Part shown: positions 53,153 to 62,329 of the stretch, in pieces
Position numbering within the stretch: the first letter of the stretch is position 1
Layout of the letters: each line of letters begins with the position of its first letter
DNA from: Pseudonocardia halophobica
GTDB taxonomy: Bacteria; Actinomycetota; Actinomycetes; Mycobacteriales; Pseudonocardiaceae
NCBI RefSeq assembly: GCF_027922425.1
Contig: NZ_BSFQ01000008.1
Span: forward strand, 1 to 64,000
Reading direction: 5' to 3'
DNA length: 64,000 nucleotides
Program-made: the position numbers and the translations under genes
Notes under the pieces: model-generated
Seen by the model: the letters and a program-made list of their open reading frames with translations, nothing else
What the model was told of the DNA's origin: nothing
The model's database searches: none

Positions 53153-54330
53153 GCCGCGTCCCGATCGGCCCGCTCACCAAGTTCCTGGCGTTCGCCCTGG
53201 TCACCGCGCTCGCGACCACGGTCCTCGCGCTCACCATCGCGAACAGCCAGGGCGGCGACAAGACGACCTACTCGGCCCGCTTCACGGACGTCAACGGCCT
53301 GCTCCAGGGCGACGACGTCCGGATCGCAGGGGTCATCGTCGGCTCCGTCGACAAGATCGAGATCGTCGACCGGCGGCAGGCCCGGGTCGAGTTCAGCGTG
53401 GACTCCGCGCTGAGCGTCCCGGCCTCGGCCACCGCGGCGATCCTCTACAAGAACCTCATCGGCCAGCGGTTCCTCTCGCTGGGGCAGGGGACCGGGGGCG
53501 GCGGCCGGCTCGAGCCGGGCGGCACCCTCCCGGTGCAGCAGACCCGCCCGCCGCTGGACCTCACCACGCTGTTCAACGGGTTCAAGCCGCTCTTCCAGGG
53601 CCTCGACCCGGAGCAGGTCAACAAGCTGTCCCAGGAGATCGTCTCGACCCTGCAGGGCGAGGGCGGCACCGTGGACAGCCTGCTCGCCAGCACGGCGTCG
53701 CTGACCAGCACCATCGCCGACCGTGACCAGGTCATCGGGCAGGTCATCGACAACCTCAACGGCGTGCTGCAGACCGTGAACAGCCACGACGAGAACCTGA
53801 ACCAGCTGATCACCTCGCTGCAGCAGCTCGTGTCCGGGCTGGCCCAGGACCGCGAGCCCATCGGCGACGCGATCTCCTCGATCGCCGACCTCACCCAGGT
53901 CACCGGCGGCTTCGTCGAGGAGGCGCGGCCGCCGCTGAAGGCGGACATCCGGGCGCTCGGCGACCTCGCCGGCCAGCTCGACCAGGCCCGCCCGACGCTG
54001 GAGCACCTGCTGGAGTTCTCGCCGTACAAGCTGAACAAGATCAGCCGCGCGGCGAGCTACGGCAGCTGGTTCCAGTTCTACCTGTGCGGGCTCTCGGGCT
54101 CGGTCGGGCTCGGCGACCTCATCCCGCGCCAGGAGATCCCGGTGTTCAAGTCCGACGCCCCGCGGTGCGGCGCCGACCCCGACGGCGTCGAGGGCCAGCA
54201 GGCCCCGCTCGTGCCGGGCGTGCCGCCGGCGGTGGACCAGCTCGTCAACGGCGTGCTGCCGAACGGCCTGCCGGAGGACGCCCCCGCCCTGCCGATCTTC
54301 GGCACGCTCCCGACGGGGGGTGACCGCTGA
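53149..54330 (+). CDS. MceB-type MCE-family protein
   Basis: 393 residues. Membrane anchor FALVTALATTVLALTIANSQ, MCE domain (FTDVNGLLQGDDVRIAGVIV, LYKNLIGQRFLSLGQGTGGG), helical region (STTIADRDQVIG-like), and a Cys in FYLCGLSGSV near residue 310. It shares TGATG with the next gene and ATGA with mceA. Confidence 0.94.
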   Translation: MSRVPIGPLTKFLAFALVTALATTVLALTIANSQGGDKTTYSARFTDVNGLLQGDDVRIAGVIVGSVDKIEIVDRRQARVEFSVDSALSVPASATAAILYKNLIGQRFLSLGQGTGGGGRLEPGGTLPVQQTRPPLDLTTLFNGFKPLFQGLDPEQVNKLSQEIVSTLQGEGGTVDSLLASTASLTSTIADRDQVIGQVIDNLNGVLQTVNSHDENLNQLITSLQQLVSGLAQDREPIGDAISSIADLTQVTGGFVEEARPPLKADIRALGDLAGQLDQARPTLEHLLEFSPYKLNKISRAASYGSWFQFYLCGLSGSVGLGDLIPRQEIPVFKSDAPRCGADPDGVEGQQAPLVPGVPPAVDQLVNGVLPNGLPEDAPALPIFGTLPTGGDR

Positions 54331-55301
54331 TGGCCGCCACCGGCGCGCGCCGCCCGGTCCCGCTCGCGATCGCGGGCCTGGTGCTGATCGCCGTGCTCGC
54401 CGTCGTCGCCTTCCAGGCCCCGTCGATCTTCGGCGGCGCGACCTACCACGCCGAGTTCGGCGAGGCCGCCGGCCTGCAGGCCGACGACCGGGTCACCGTC
54501 GCCGGCGTCGAGGTCGGGCGGGTGACGTCCGTGGAGCTCGCCGGCGACCACGTCGACGTCGCCTTCCGGGTCGACGACGCCTGGGTGGGCGACCGGACCT
54601 CGGCCTCCATCGAGATCGCCACGCTGCTGGGCTCGAAGTACCTGGCCCTGGACCCGCAGGGCGACCAGGAGCTCGACCCGGGCACGACGATCCCGCGGGA
54701 CCGCACGATCTCGCCGTTCGACGTCGTCGAGGCGTTCAACGGGCTGTCCGGGACGATCGACCAGATCGACACGAACCAGCTGGCGGACAGCCTCCGCACG
54801 CTGTCCGACACGTTCAAGGACACCCCGGACGACGTCCGCGGCACGCTCGACGGCCTGTCCCGGCTCTCGACCACGATCTCCAGCCGGGACCAGCAGATCC
54901 GCCAGCTCCTCGCCGGCGCCCGGAACCTGTCGTCGATCCTCGCGGAGCGCCGCGGCGACTTCGACGAGCTGCTCTCCGACGGCAACCTGCTGCTCTCCGA
55001 GCTGCAGCGGCGCAAGGACGCGATCGACCGGCTGCTCGACGGCACCCGGCTGCTCTCGCAGCAGCTGTCCGGGCTCGTCGCGGACAACTCCGACCAGCTG
55101 CGGCCGACCCTCGAGACGCTCGACCGGGTCACCGAGGTGCTGCAGCGCCACCAGGACGACCTGGCGGACACGCTGAAGAACGAGGCGGTGTTCGTGCGGC
55201 TGTTCACCAACGCCGTCGGCAACGGGCGCTGGTTCGACAACTACATCTGCGGTCTGCTCCCGATCCCGACGATCGGCCCGCTGAACCCCGGAGGCTGCTG
55301 A
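54330..55301 (+). CDS. MceC-type MCE-family protein
   Basis: 323 residues, the shortest Mce subunit here. Membrane anchor LAIAGLVLIAVLAVVAFQAP, MCE domain (GEAAGLQADDRVTVAGVEVG, IATLLGSKYLALDPQGDQEL), helical region (QQIRQLLAGARNLSSILAER), then FDNYICGLLPIPTIGPLNPG and stop. Unlike mycobacterial MceC, it has no long proline-rich tail. It shares one base with the gene on either side. Confidence 0.93.
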   Translation: MAATGARRPVPLAIAGLVLIAVLAVVAFQAPSIFGGATYHAEFGEAAGLQADDRVTVAGVEVGRVTSVELAGDHVDVAFRVDDAWVGDRTSASIEIATLLGSKYLALDPQGDQELDPGTTIPRDRTISPFDVVEAFNGLSGTIDQIDTNQLADSLRTLSDTFKDTPDDVRGTLDGLSRLSTTISSRDQQIRQLLAGARNLSSILAERRGDFDELLSDGNLLLSELQRRKDAIDRLLDGTRLLSQQLSGLVADNSDQLRPTLETLDRVTEVLQRHQDDLADTLKNEAVFVRLFTNAVGNGRWFDNYICGLLPIPTIGPLNPGGC

Positions 55302-56644
55302 TGGTCGGCTCCTGGGCGAACGACCGCCGCGCGCTGCAGATCACGGCGCTGGTCGCGATCGTCGCCGTGCTCGTCGCGACCGGCGTCTGGCTGATCGGCA
55401 ACGGGGGCGGCCGGAAGATCACGGCCTACTTCGCCAACGCCTCGGCGCTGTTCGAGGACAACGACGTGCGCGTGCTCGGCGTGCCGGTCGGGCAGATCGA
55501 CTCGATCACCCCACAGGGCACGCAGGTCGAGGTCCACATGACCATCACCGACCCGGACGTGCACCTCGCGCCCGACGCCAAGGCCGCGGTCGTCTCGCCG
55601 AGCCTGGTGACCGGCCGCTACGTGCAGCTGTTCCCGACGGTCGCGGAGGACGCGCCGCAGCTCGAGACCGGTGCCACGATCCCGCTCGAGCGGACCGCGG
55701 TCCCGCTCGGCGTCGACGACCTCGCCAAGGCCGCCACGGACCTGTCCCGGGCCCTCGGCCCGGAGGGCGCCAACTCCGCCGGCGCGGTGTCGCAGGCCCT
55801 CGACGTCGGTGCGCAGAACCTGGCCGGCAACGGCGAGGCGTTCAACGACACCATCCGCGGCCTCGGCAACCTGTCCAACACGCTCGCCGGCTCGAGCGAG
55901 GACCTCTTCGGCACCGTCACGGAGCTGCAGAAGTTCACCGAGACCCTGGCCCAGGACGACGCGAAGGTCCGGGAGTTCAACGGCCGGCTCGCCGACGTCA
56001 CCGGCTTCCTCGCGAGCGAGCGGGAGGACCTGGGCGGGGCGATCAGGGACCTGTCGGTGGCCCTCGGCGACGTGGCCGGGTTCGTCCGGGACAACCGGGA
56101 CACCATCCACTCCAACGTCGACCGGCTCGCCGACGTCACCCAGGTGCTGGTGGACCAGCAGCGGGCGCTCACCGAGATCCTCGACGTCGCGCCGCTGGGC
56201 ATCTCCAACCTCGCGAACACGTACAACGGCTCGTCGGGCACGCTCGACACCCGGGCGAACATCAACGAGCTCAGCCGGCCGCCGATCTACTTCCTCTGCG
56301 ACCTGCTGAAGACCGGCGCCCCCGACGCGCTCAAGCCGCTCGTGCCCACGTGCGCCGCCCTGCCGGACGTGAACACGCTCCCGACACCGGCGCAGATCCT
56401 GAGCTCGGTGACCAGCGGGCAGACCCCGCCCGTCCCCGGCCTCGCGATCCCGTCCGTGCCGCTCGTGCCGCAGAACCCGGCCGCGCCGGAGGCCGGTCAG
56501 CCGGCGCCGGCGGTCCCGGGGCAGGCGAACCCCGCCCCGGCCGCGCCGGCCACCACCGCCCCGGCCGCGCCGGCGCCGCAGGAGCAGGAGTCCGGCGGCG
56601 GGATCGGCGGGTTCTTCTCGAAGCTCTTCGGAGGTGGGTCGTGA
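55301..56644 (+). CDS. MceD-type MCE-family protein
   Basis: 447 residues. Membrane anchor ITALVAIVAVLVATGVWLIG, MCE domain (FANASALFEDNDVRVLGVPV, VVSPSLVTGRYVQLFPTVAE), helical region (NDTIRGLGNLSNTLAGSSED), Cys pair near FLCDLL and LVPTCAAL, and a Pro/Ala tail ending GGGIGGFFSKLFGGGS. It follows mceC through TGATG and overlaps mceE as GTGA. Confidence 0.93.
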   Translation: MVGSWANDRRALQITALVAIVAVLVATGVWLIGNGGGRKITAYFANASALFEDNDVRVLGVPVGQIDSITPQGTQVEVHMTITDPDVHLAPDAKAAVVSPSLVTGRYVQLFPTVAEDAPQLETGATIPLERTAVPLGVDDLAKAATDLSRALGPEGANSAGAVSQALDVGAQNLAGNGEAFNDTIRGLGNLSNTLAGSSEDLFGTVTELQKFTETLAQDDAKVREFNGRLADVTGFLASEREDLGGAIRDLSVALGDVAGFVRDNRDTIHSNVDRLADVTQVLVDQQRALTEILDVAPLGISNLANTYNGSSGTLDTRANINELSRPPIYFLCDLLKTGAPDALKPLVPTCAALPDVNTLPTPAQILSSVTSGQTPPVPGLAIPSVPLVPQNPAAPEAGQPAPAVPGQANPAPAAPATTAPAAPAPQEQESGGGIGGFFSKLFGGGS

Positions 56645-57948
56645 GGCGCACGAGGCTCGCGGCCAGGCTCGCGGTCCTGGTGACCGTCGCGTCGGTCGCG
56701 CTGAGCGGCTGCGGGGTGTTCTCCGGCGGGCTGCGCGGGGTGGAGCTCCCCGGTGGCGCCGACCTCGGCGAGGACCCGTACGCCGTGACGATCGAGTTCC
56801 CCGACGTCGTCGACCTGGTACCGCAGTCCCTGGTCAAGGTGGCCGACGTCAGCGTCGGCACCGTCCGGTCCATCGACGTGGACCCGGCGACCTGGAACGC
56901 GCGGGTCACCGTCGCGGTGAACCGGGGCGTCCGACTGCCGGCCGACTCCGAGGCCCGGGTGCGCACCACGAGCCTCCTCGGCGAGAAGTTCGTGGAGCTG
57001 GCGGCGCCCACCCAGGGCGGCACCGGCACCCTGTCGGACGGCGCCACGATCCCGATCGAGCGGGCGGGCCGCGCGGTCGAGGTCGAGGAGGTCTTCGGCG
57101 CGCTGTCCATGCTGCTCAACGGCGGCGGCGTCGCGCAGATCAAGACCATCTCGACCGAGCTGAACAAGGCCCTCGACGGGCGCGAGCCGCAGATCCGCGG
57201 CCTGCTCGACAACCTGAACACGCTCGTCGGCGCGCTCGACGACCGCAAGGGCGAGATCACCCGCGCCCTCGACGGGCTCAACCGGCTGTCCGCCACGCTG
57301 AACGACCGGCGGCCGCAGATCGAGAACGCCCTGGACAACCTGGGCCCGGGCCTGGCCGAGCTGGAGCGCCAGCGCGGGCAGCTGGTCGACATGCTCAAGG
57401 CGCTCGACCGGCTCTCCGGCACCGCCACGGACACGATCAACCGCAGCCGGGACGACGTCCTCGCCGACCTGCGGGCCCTGCAGCCCACGCTGTCGAAGCT
57501 CGCCGAGTCCGGGCAGGACCTGCCGAACTCGCTGGAGCTGATCGGCAGCTTCCCGTTCACCGACGCCGCGGTCGACGCGTTCGCCGGTGACTACGCCAAC
57601 CTGTACGTCCGGGCGGACCTGGACGCGAAGACGCTGCTGGACAACCTGCTGCGGACCCGGCAGGCCTTCCCGACGCCGGACACGCCGCTGTTCAACCAGC
57701 TCCCGCCCGTCGGCCAGCTGCTGTCGCCGCTGCTGGGCGGCAACCCGGACCAGCCCTCGCTGCCGCTGCTCGGCCCGTCGCCGACCCCGCTCGGCCAGGC
57801 CGACCCGAACAACCCGCCGCCGACCACCCCACCGACGCCGAGCGCGGTGCCCCCGCCGCCGACGGACGGCAGTGGCGCCCCCGGCGGCTCGGGTGACTCC
57901 GGCTCGGGCGGCGGTCTCCTCGGCGGACTCCTCGGAGGTGGCCGGTGA
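56641..57948 (+). CDS. MceE-type lipoprotein (LprK-like) MCE-family protein
   Basis: 435 residues. Signal peptide with a lipobox, VASVALSGC, puts the lipidated Cys near residue 24, so this subunit is a lipoprotein, as MceE normally is. The MCE domain follows (VKVADVSVGTVRSIDVDPAT, TTSLLGEKFVELAAPTQGGT), then long helices and a Gly/Pro-rich tail with LLGGLLGGGR at the end. GTG start overlaps mceD; overlap with mceF is also GTGA. Confidence 0.95.
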   Translation: MRRTRLAARLAVLVTVASVALSGCGVFSGGLRGVELPGGADLGEDPYAVTIEFPDVVDLVPQSLVKVADVSVGTVRSIDVDPATWNARVTVAVNRGVRLPADSEARVRTTSLLGEKFVELAAPTQGGTGTLSDGATIPIERAGRAVEVEEVFGALSMLLNGGGVAQIKTISTELNKALDGREPQIRGLLDNLNTLVGALDDRKGEITRALDGLNRLSATLNDRRPQIENALDNLGPGLAELERQRGQLVDMLKALDRLSGTATDTINRSRDDVLADLRALQPTLSKLAESGQDLPNSLELIGSFPFTDAAVDAFAGDYANLYVRADLDAKTLLDNLLRTRQAFPTPDTPLFNQLPPVGQLLSPLLGGNPDQPSLPLLGPSPTPLGQADPNNPPPTTPPTPSAVPPPPTDGSGAPGGSGDSGSGGGLLGGLLGGGR

Positions 57949-59186
57949 TCACCCGGACCATGAGGTGGCAGCTCCTCGCGCTGCTGCTGGTCACGCTGGT
58001 CGGAGTCGGGTACACCGGCTTCCGCTACGCGAACTTCGGCGCGATCTTCGGCGCCACGACCTACCCGGTCACGATGAAGCTCGCCGACTCCGGCGGCATC
58101 TTCACCGGCGCCGACGTCACCTACCGTGGTGTCAGCGTCGGCCGGGTCGGCCCGCTGACCCTGACCGCCGACGGCGTCGACGCTCAGCTCGATCTCGAGC
58201 GCGGCGGCCCGGAGATCCCCGCCGACGTGACCGCCGCCGTGCGGAACCTGTCGGCGATCGGCGAGCAGTACGTCGACCTGCAGCCGGCCAGCGACTCCGG
58301 CCCGGACCTGGAGTCCGGCTCGGTCATCCCGCTGACCCGGGTGAGCACGCCGGTGCAGGTGGACCAGGTCGTGTCGAGCCTCGACGGGTTCGTGCGGTCG
58401 GTGCCGCTGGAGAGCCTGCGCACGGTCGTCGACGAGCTGGGCAAGGGCTTCGCCAACAGCGGCGTCCCGCTGCAGAAGCTGCTCGACACCACCAGCGAGT
58501 TCACGAAGGCGGCCACGGACGCGCTCCCGCAGACCACCGCACTGCTGCGCGACGGGCGCACGGTCCTGACCACGCAGAACGAGGTCGCCGGGCAGTTCGC
58601 CGACTTCAGCTCGAGCCTGAAGCTGCTGGCCGAGCAGCTCAAGGAGTCCGACCCGGACCTGCGGCGGCTGATCCACACCGCGCCCGAGGCCGCGGACCAG
58701 ATCCGCGGGCTGCTGCGGGAGAGCGGCGCCGGGCTGTCCACGACCGTCGCCAACCTGCTGACCGTCGCCCGGATCGCCGAGCCCCGGCAGTCCAACCTGG
58801 AGCAGCTGCTCGTGACCTACCCGGGCGTGATGGCCAACGGCTACACGGCGGCGCCCAACGACGGCACCGCGCACCTCGGCCTGGTGCTCAACTTCTTCGA
58901 TCCCTTCCCCTGCGTGTACGGCTACCAGGGCACACCGCACCGGCCCGGTAACGACACCAAGGACACCGAGGTCTACAAGAAGGCGTACTGTGCCGAGCCA
59001 CAGGGGAGTCCGACGAGCGTCCGCGGTGCCCAGAACGCTCCCCCGGCGCCGCACTCGACGACCCCCCGCGCCAAGCCCGGCACGACCGGCAACCCGTCCG
59101 CGGGGCTCCCGCTCCCGGCGGGCTCCGACGACCCGCAACCGCTGAACCCGCTCCCCCTCGGAACACCCGCCGGGATCCTGGCCTGA
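57945..59186 (+). CDS. MceF-type MCE-family protein
   Basis: 413 residues. Membrane anchor RWQLLALLLVTLVGVGYTGF, MCE domain (LADSGGIFTGADVTYRGVSV, NLSAIGEQYVDLQPASDSGP), helical region (QTTALLRDGRTVLTTQNEVA), Cys pair in FPCVYGYQGTP and KAYCAEPQG, and a Pro-rich tail. It is the last of the six Mce proteins. Confidence 0.94.
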   Translation: MITRTMRWQLLALLLVTLVGVGYTGFRYANFGAIFGATTYPVTMKLADSGGIFTGADVTYRGVSVGRVGPLTLTADGVDAQLDLERGGPEIPADVTAAVRNLSAIGEQYVDLQPASDSGPDLESGSVIPLTRVSTPVQVDQVVSSLDGFVRSVPLESLRTVVDELGKGFANSGVPLQKLLDTTSEFTKAATDALPQTTALLRDGRTVLTTQNEVAGQFADFSSSLKLLAEQLKESDPDLRRLIHTAPEAADQIRGLLRESGAGLSTTVANLLTVARIAEPRQSNLEQLLVTYPGVMANGYTAAPNDGTAHLGLVLNFFDPFPCVYGYQGTPHRPGNDTKDTEVYKKAYCAEPQGSPTSVRGAQNAPPAPHSTTPRAKPGTTGNPSAGLPLPAGSDDPQPLNPLPLGTPAGILA

Positions 59187-59213
59187 CGGCCGGTCCCGCA
59201 CGCCACACCCCCG

Positions 59214-59840
59214 ATGGCCGACGCCCCCACGGCCGGATGGAGTCCCGCAATGACTGCGAGCACGACCGAGAGCACGGCGAACACGAGGCCCGCCGACGAG
59301 CCCGACCCCGGGCCGTCGGGCGGCGGGAGGCGGTTCGGCGGACCGCGGGCCCTGCAGGTCGCGGCGGCGGTCGCGGTCGTCGCGGCGATCGTGTTCGGGG
59401 TGCTGTGGCTGACCACGCTGCTGAGCGGGGAGCGGAAGCTCGCCGAGGCGCGCGACGACGTGCTTGTCGCGGCCCGGCAGTCCGCGATCAGCCTGAACAC
59501 GCTGGACTGGCACGACGTCGACGGCGGCCTGGACCGGTGGGAGCAGACCTCCACCGGCGCGGTCCTCGACGAGTTCCGCACCAACCGGGCGCAGTACGCG
59601 CAGTTCGTGGCCCAGTCCAAGCGGACCACCACGGCGACCGTCTCCGACGCCGCGGTCAGCGAGCTCGACGACCGCGCGGGCGTCGCGCGGGTGCTGGTGG
59701 GTGTCGACGTGACGGTGACCCCGGACGGGCAGCAGCCCATCCCCACCCGGCAGCGCCTGCAGCTCGAGATGAGCCGCACGGACGACGGCTGGAAGGTCAG
59801 CAAGCTCGCGCCGGTCCGCGCCCCCGGACAGAGCGGCTGA
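59214..59840 (+). CDS. Mce-associated membrane protein
   Basis: 208 residues. A single helix (VAAAVAVVAAIVFGVLWLTT) follows a polar Thr/Pro/Gly N-terminus. The outer domain begins VLVAARQSAISLNTLDWHDV and has TTATVSDAAVSELDDRAGVA and VSKLAPV, the NTF2-like/VirB8-like type of Mce-associated proteins that stabilise the complex. ATG at 59250 is an alternative start. It follows mceF by 27 bp. Confidence 0.82.
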   Translation: MADAPTAGWSPAMTASTTESTANTRPADEPDPGPSGGGRRFGGPRALQVAAAVAVVAAIVFGVLWLTTLLSGERKLAEARDDVLVAARQSAISLNTLDWHDVDGGLDRWEQTSTGAVLDEFRTNRAQYAQFVAQSKRTTTATVSDAAVSELDDRAGVARVLVGVDVTVTPDGQQPIPTRQRLQLEMSRTDDGWKVSKLAPVRAPGQSG

Positions 59841-59908
59841 GCCGGGCCCACCCGCCCGACCCGGCGCCCGTCCGCTTCCGGTCGACCGACGGCCCCCAGG
59901 AGGTCACC

Positions 59909-60895
59909 ATGTCCCCCCAGCCCCGCAAGCCCGTCCCCACCACCGCGTCCCGGCGCCGCGCCACCACCGGCATCCGCCGCCCGCGCGTCGCCGGCCGCCC
60001 GGACACCGGCCGGCCCGACACCGGGCGCCCGGACGCGCCGGGCGAGACCGCCGAGACCGAGGTCCGGCCGGACGTCACCCGCGCGGACAGCCGGCACGCC
60101 CTGTTCGAGCCGGAGACCGAGGCGCTCACCGCGCCGGAGGTCGAGGACGAGGCGGAGACCGCCGCCGTCCCGGCCGCGGAGGAGGCGGACGGCGCCGGGG
60201 AGACGGGAGCGGGGGAGCGGCCGGACGGCGCCCGCGCCCGTCGCGCCCGGCGGGCCCGCCGCGAGCGCGCCGAGGCCTTCGGGGAGCCCGCGGAGACGAC
60301 AGCAGAGACGGCGGGGGAGGCGGCGGGGGAGGACCGGCCCCGGCGCGGGCTCACGGACCTGCTGCGGGTCCCGGCCCCGCCCCGGACGAAGCGGGGCACC
60401 ACGATCCTCGCCGGTGTCACGGTCGTCGCGCTGGCGCTCGCCGTCCTGGCCGGCGTGAGCTGGTGGAGCATGAAGAGCACGCCCGCGGCGCAGAACACCG
60501 CGCTGGTGGACGTCGCGGCCACCACCCAGGTCAGCCAGCAGCTCGGCGACGCGGTGAAGACCGTCTACTCGTACGACTACACCCGGCTCGACCAGAACGA
60601 GGCCGCCGCCCGCGAGGTCATCACGCCGGAGTTCGGCCAGCAGTTCGACCAGCTCTTCGGCGAGGTCCGCAAGCTCGCGCCGGAGCAGCAGGCCGTGGTC
60701 ACCGCGACGATCTCGCAGGCCGCCGTCGAGTCGATCGCCGGGGACCGCGCCGTGCTGGTGGTCTTCCTCGACCAGCAGGCCACCCGCGCCGCGAGCGACC
60801 AGGCCGGCCAGCAGGTCGCCGCCGCGGGCCGGCTCACGGTGACCGGGCAGCTCGTCGACGGCACCTGGAAGATCGCGGACGTCGCCGTCGCGTAG
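59909..60895 (+). CDS. Mce-associated membrane protein with long disordered N-terminus
   Basis: 328 residues. The first ~150 are Arg/Ala/Glu/Pro-rich and unstructured, including [14 protein letters not shown] repeats. A membrane helix ([20 protein letters not shown]) follows. The outer domain is VirB8-like: [20 protein letters not shown], then [20 protein letters not shown] and [25 protein letters not shown] lies 5 nt before the ATG. It closes the operon; its stop codon lies in the first of three short repeats. Confidence 0.83.
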   Translation: MSPQPRKPVPTTASRRRATTGIRRPRVAGRPDTGRPDTGRPDAPGETAETEVRPDVTRADSRHALFEPETEALTAPEVEDEAETAAVPAAEEADGAGETGAGERPDGARARRARRARRERAEAFGEPAETTAETAGEAAGEDRPRRGLTDLLRVPAPPRTKRGTTILAGVTVVALALAVLAGVSWWSMKSTPAAQNTALVDVAATTQVSQQLGDAVKTVYSYDYTRLDQNEAAAREVITPEFGQQFDQLFGEVRKLAPEQQAVVTATISQAAVESIAGDRAVLVVFLDQQATRAASDQAGQQVAAAGRLTVTGQLVDGTWKIADVAVA

Positions 60896-60943
60896 CGGCG
60901 CATCTGCAGCGTCGCGTAGCGGCGCACCGGCCCCGTCGCGTAG
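60886..60943 (+). repeat. 24-bp-period direct repeat across the end of the mce operon
   Basis: CGTCGCGTAGCGGCGCA occurs at 60886-60902 and 60910-60926, with a shortened third copy (CGTCGCGTAG) at 60934-60943. The period is 24 bp. The first copy includes the TAG stop of the last Mce-associated gene. Confidence 0.8.
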
Positions 60944-60989
60944 GTATGGGCACCCCGGCGGCGGGGGCGTCGCCGGGGTGCGTATGCTC

Positions 60990-61205
60990 GACGTCGGTTC
61001 CACCGAAGACCGCAGGTCTGCCCACCGGCCCCGCCGGTGGACACGAAGGCCCCGCAGCCGCGGGCGTCCCGCGCAGGAGGACGAGGCAAGCAGCCCGGGT
61101 GCGCACGCACGCCCGCACCTCACGCCCCGTGCCCTGCGCACGGGGCGTTCGTCGTCTCCTGGGTCTCGGGACGCGGTGGCACACCGACACCCCGAGAGGA
61201 GGCAT
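60990..61205 (+). ncRNA. Ribosomal protein L10 leader (rplJ-rplL mRNA leader)
   Basis: The ~220-nt untranslated region before rplJ contains CCACCGAAGACCGCAGGT near 60999, a motif resembling actinobacterial L10 leaders. Further on, ACGCCCCGTGC pairs with GCACGGGGCGT (61122-61148) over a 5-nt loop, followed by TCGTCGTCTCC, an attenuator-like hairpin. L10(L12)4 binding to such a leader represses the operon. Exact ends are approximate. Confidence 0.7.
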
Positions 61206-61208
61206 CAC

Positions 61209-61778
61209 ATGGCACGACCCGACAAGGTCGAGGCGGTCGCAGAGATCGCCGACCGGTTCCGGGGCGCGTCCGCCTCGGTGGTCACGGAGTACAGCAGTCT
61301 CACCGTGGCTCAGCTGAGCCAGCTGCGCCGCGCCCTGGGCGAGAACGCCAGCTTCCGCGTCGCCAAGAACACCCTGGTGAAGCGGGCGGCGGCCGACGCC
61401 GGCGTCGACGGTCTGGACGAGCTCCTGGCCGGCCCGACGGCGATCGCGTTCGTCACCGGCGAGGCGGTCGACGCCGCCAAGGCGCTGAAGAACTTCGCCA
61501 AGGACAACAAGGGCCTGGTGATCAAGGGCGGCTACATGGACGGCCGCGCCCTGTCGGGCGCGGAGGTCGAGCGGCTGGCCGATCTCGAGTCCCGCGAGGT
61601 CCTGCTGGCCAAGCTGGCCGGCGCCATGAAGGGCAACCTGGCGAAGGCCGCGGGCCTGTTCAACGCCCCGGCGTCGCAGGTCGCGCGGCTGGCCCAGGCC
61701 CTGGCCGACAAGCGGGCCGCCGAGGGCGCGTCCGCCGAAGGCGGCCAGGACGACACCGCCGCCCCCACCGAGAGCTGA
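61209..61778 (+). CDS. rplJ: 50S ribosomal protein L10
   Basis: 189 residues: [20 protein letters not shown], then [20 protein letters not shown], then [20 protein letters not shown], and a low-complexity Ala/Gly/Glu C-terminus. L10 anchors the L12 dimers of the ribosomal stalk. GAGAGGAGGC lies 7 nt before the ATG. rplL follows after 48 bp. Confidence 0.97.
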   Translation: MARPDKVEAVAEIADRFRGASASVVTEYSSLTVAQLSQLRRALGENASFRVAKNTLVKRAAADAGVDGLDELLAGPTAIAFVTGEAVDAAKALKNFAKDNKGLVIKGGYMDGRALSGAEVERLADLESREVLLAKLAGAMKGNLAKAAGLFNAPASQVARLAQALADKRAAEGASAEGGQDDTAAPTES

Positions 61779-61826
61779 TCCGGCTCCACCCCAGTTACAC
61801 CCCAGACACACGAGAAGGAGCCAGAG

Positions 61827-62219
61827 ATGGCGAAGCTGTCCAGCGACGAGCTGCTCGACGCGTTCAAGGAGCTCACCCTCATCGAGCTCGCCGAGTTCGT
61901 GAAGAAGTTCGAGGAGACCTTCGAGGTCACCGCGGCCGCCCCGGTCGCCGTCGCCGCCGCGGGTCCCGCCGCCGGTGCCGCCCCGGCCGAGGCCGAGGCC
62001 GAGAAGGACGAGTTCAACGTGGTCCTCGAGGCCGCCGGCGACAAGAAGATCCAGGTCATCAAGGTCGTCCGCGAGCTGGTCTCGGGCCTCGGCCTGAAGG
62101 AGGCCAAGGACCTCGTCGAGTCGGCCCCGAAGCCGGTTCTCGAGGGTGTCGCCAAGGACGCGGCCGACGCCGCCAAGGCGAAGCTCGAGGAGGCCGGCGC
62201 GAAGGTCTCCCTGGCCTGA
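61827..62219 (+). CDS. rplL: 50S ribosomal protein L7/L12
   Basis: 130 residues: [20 protein letters not shown], hinge rich in Ala/Gly/Pro ([18 protein letters not shown]), then the C-terminal domain [20 protein letters not shown] and [20 protein letters not shown]. It recruits translation factors to the ribosome. ACGAGAAGGAG precedes the ATG. rpoB would usually follow, but here a convergent acyl-CoA ligase comes next. Confidence 0.98.
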   Translation: MAKLSSDELLDAFKELTLIELAEFVKKFEETFEVTAAAPVAVAAAGPAAGAAPAEAEAEKDEFNVVLEAAGDKKIQVIKVVRELVSGLGLKEAKDLVESAPKPVLEGVAKDAADAAKAKLEEAGAKVSLA

Positions 62220-62284
62220 CCCAGAGGATGATCAGCGCCGCCTGATCCCCGCCGCGAGGCCGCCCCTGGCGGCACCGGCGGGTC

Positions 62285-62324
62285 CACGAACGGCACTTCC
62301 GCTCGCGCGGAAGTGCCGTTCGTG
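62285..62324. terminator. Bidirectional terminator after rplL, 18-bp arms
   Basis: CACGAACGGCACTTCCGC pairs with GCGGAAGTGCCGTTCGTG over TCGC, in the gap between convergent rplL and the acyl-CoA ligase. A third example of the CACGA/TCGTG closing pattern in this window. Confidence 0.9.
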
Positions 62325-62329
62325 CGTTC

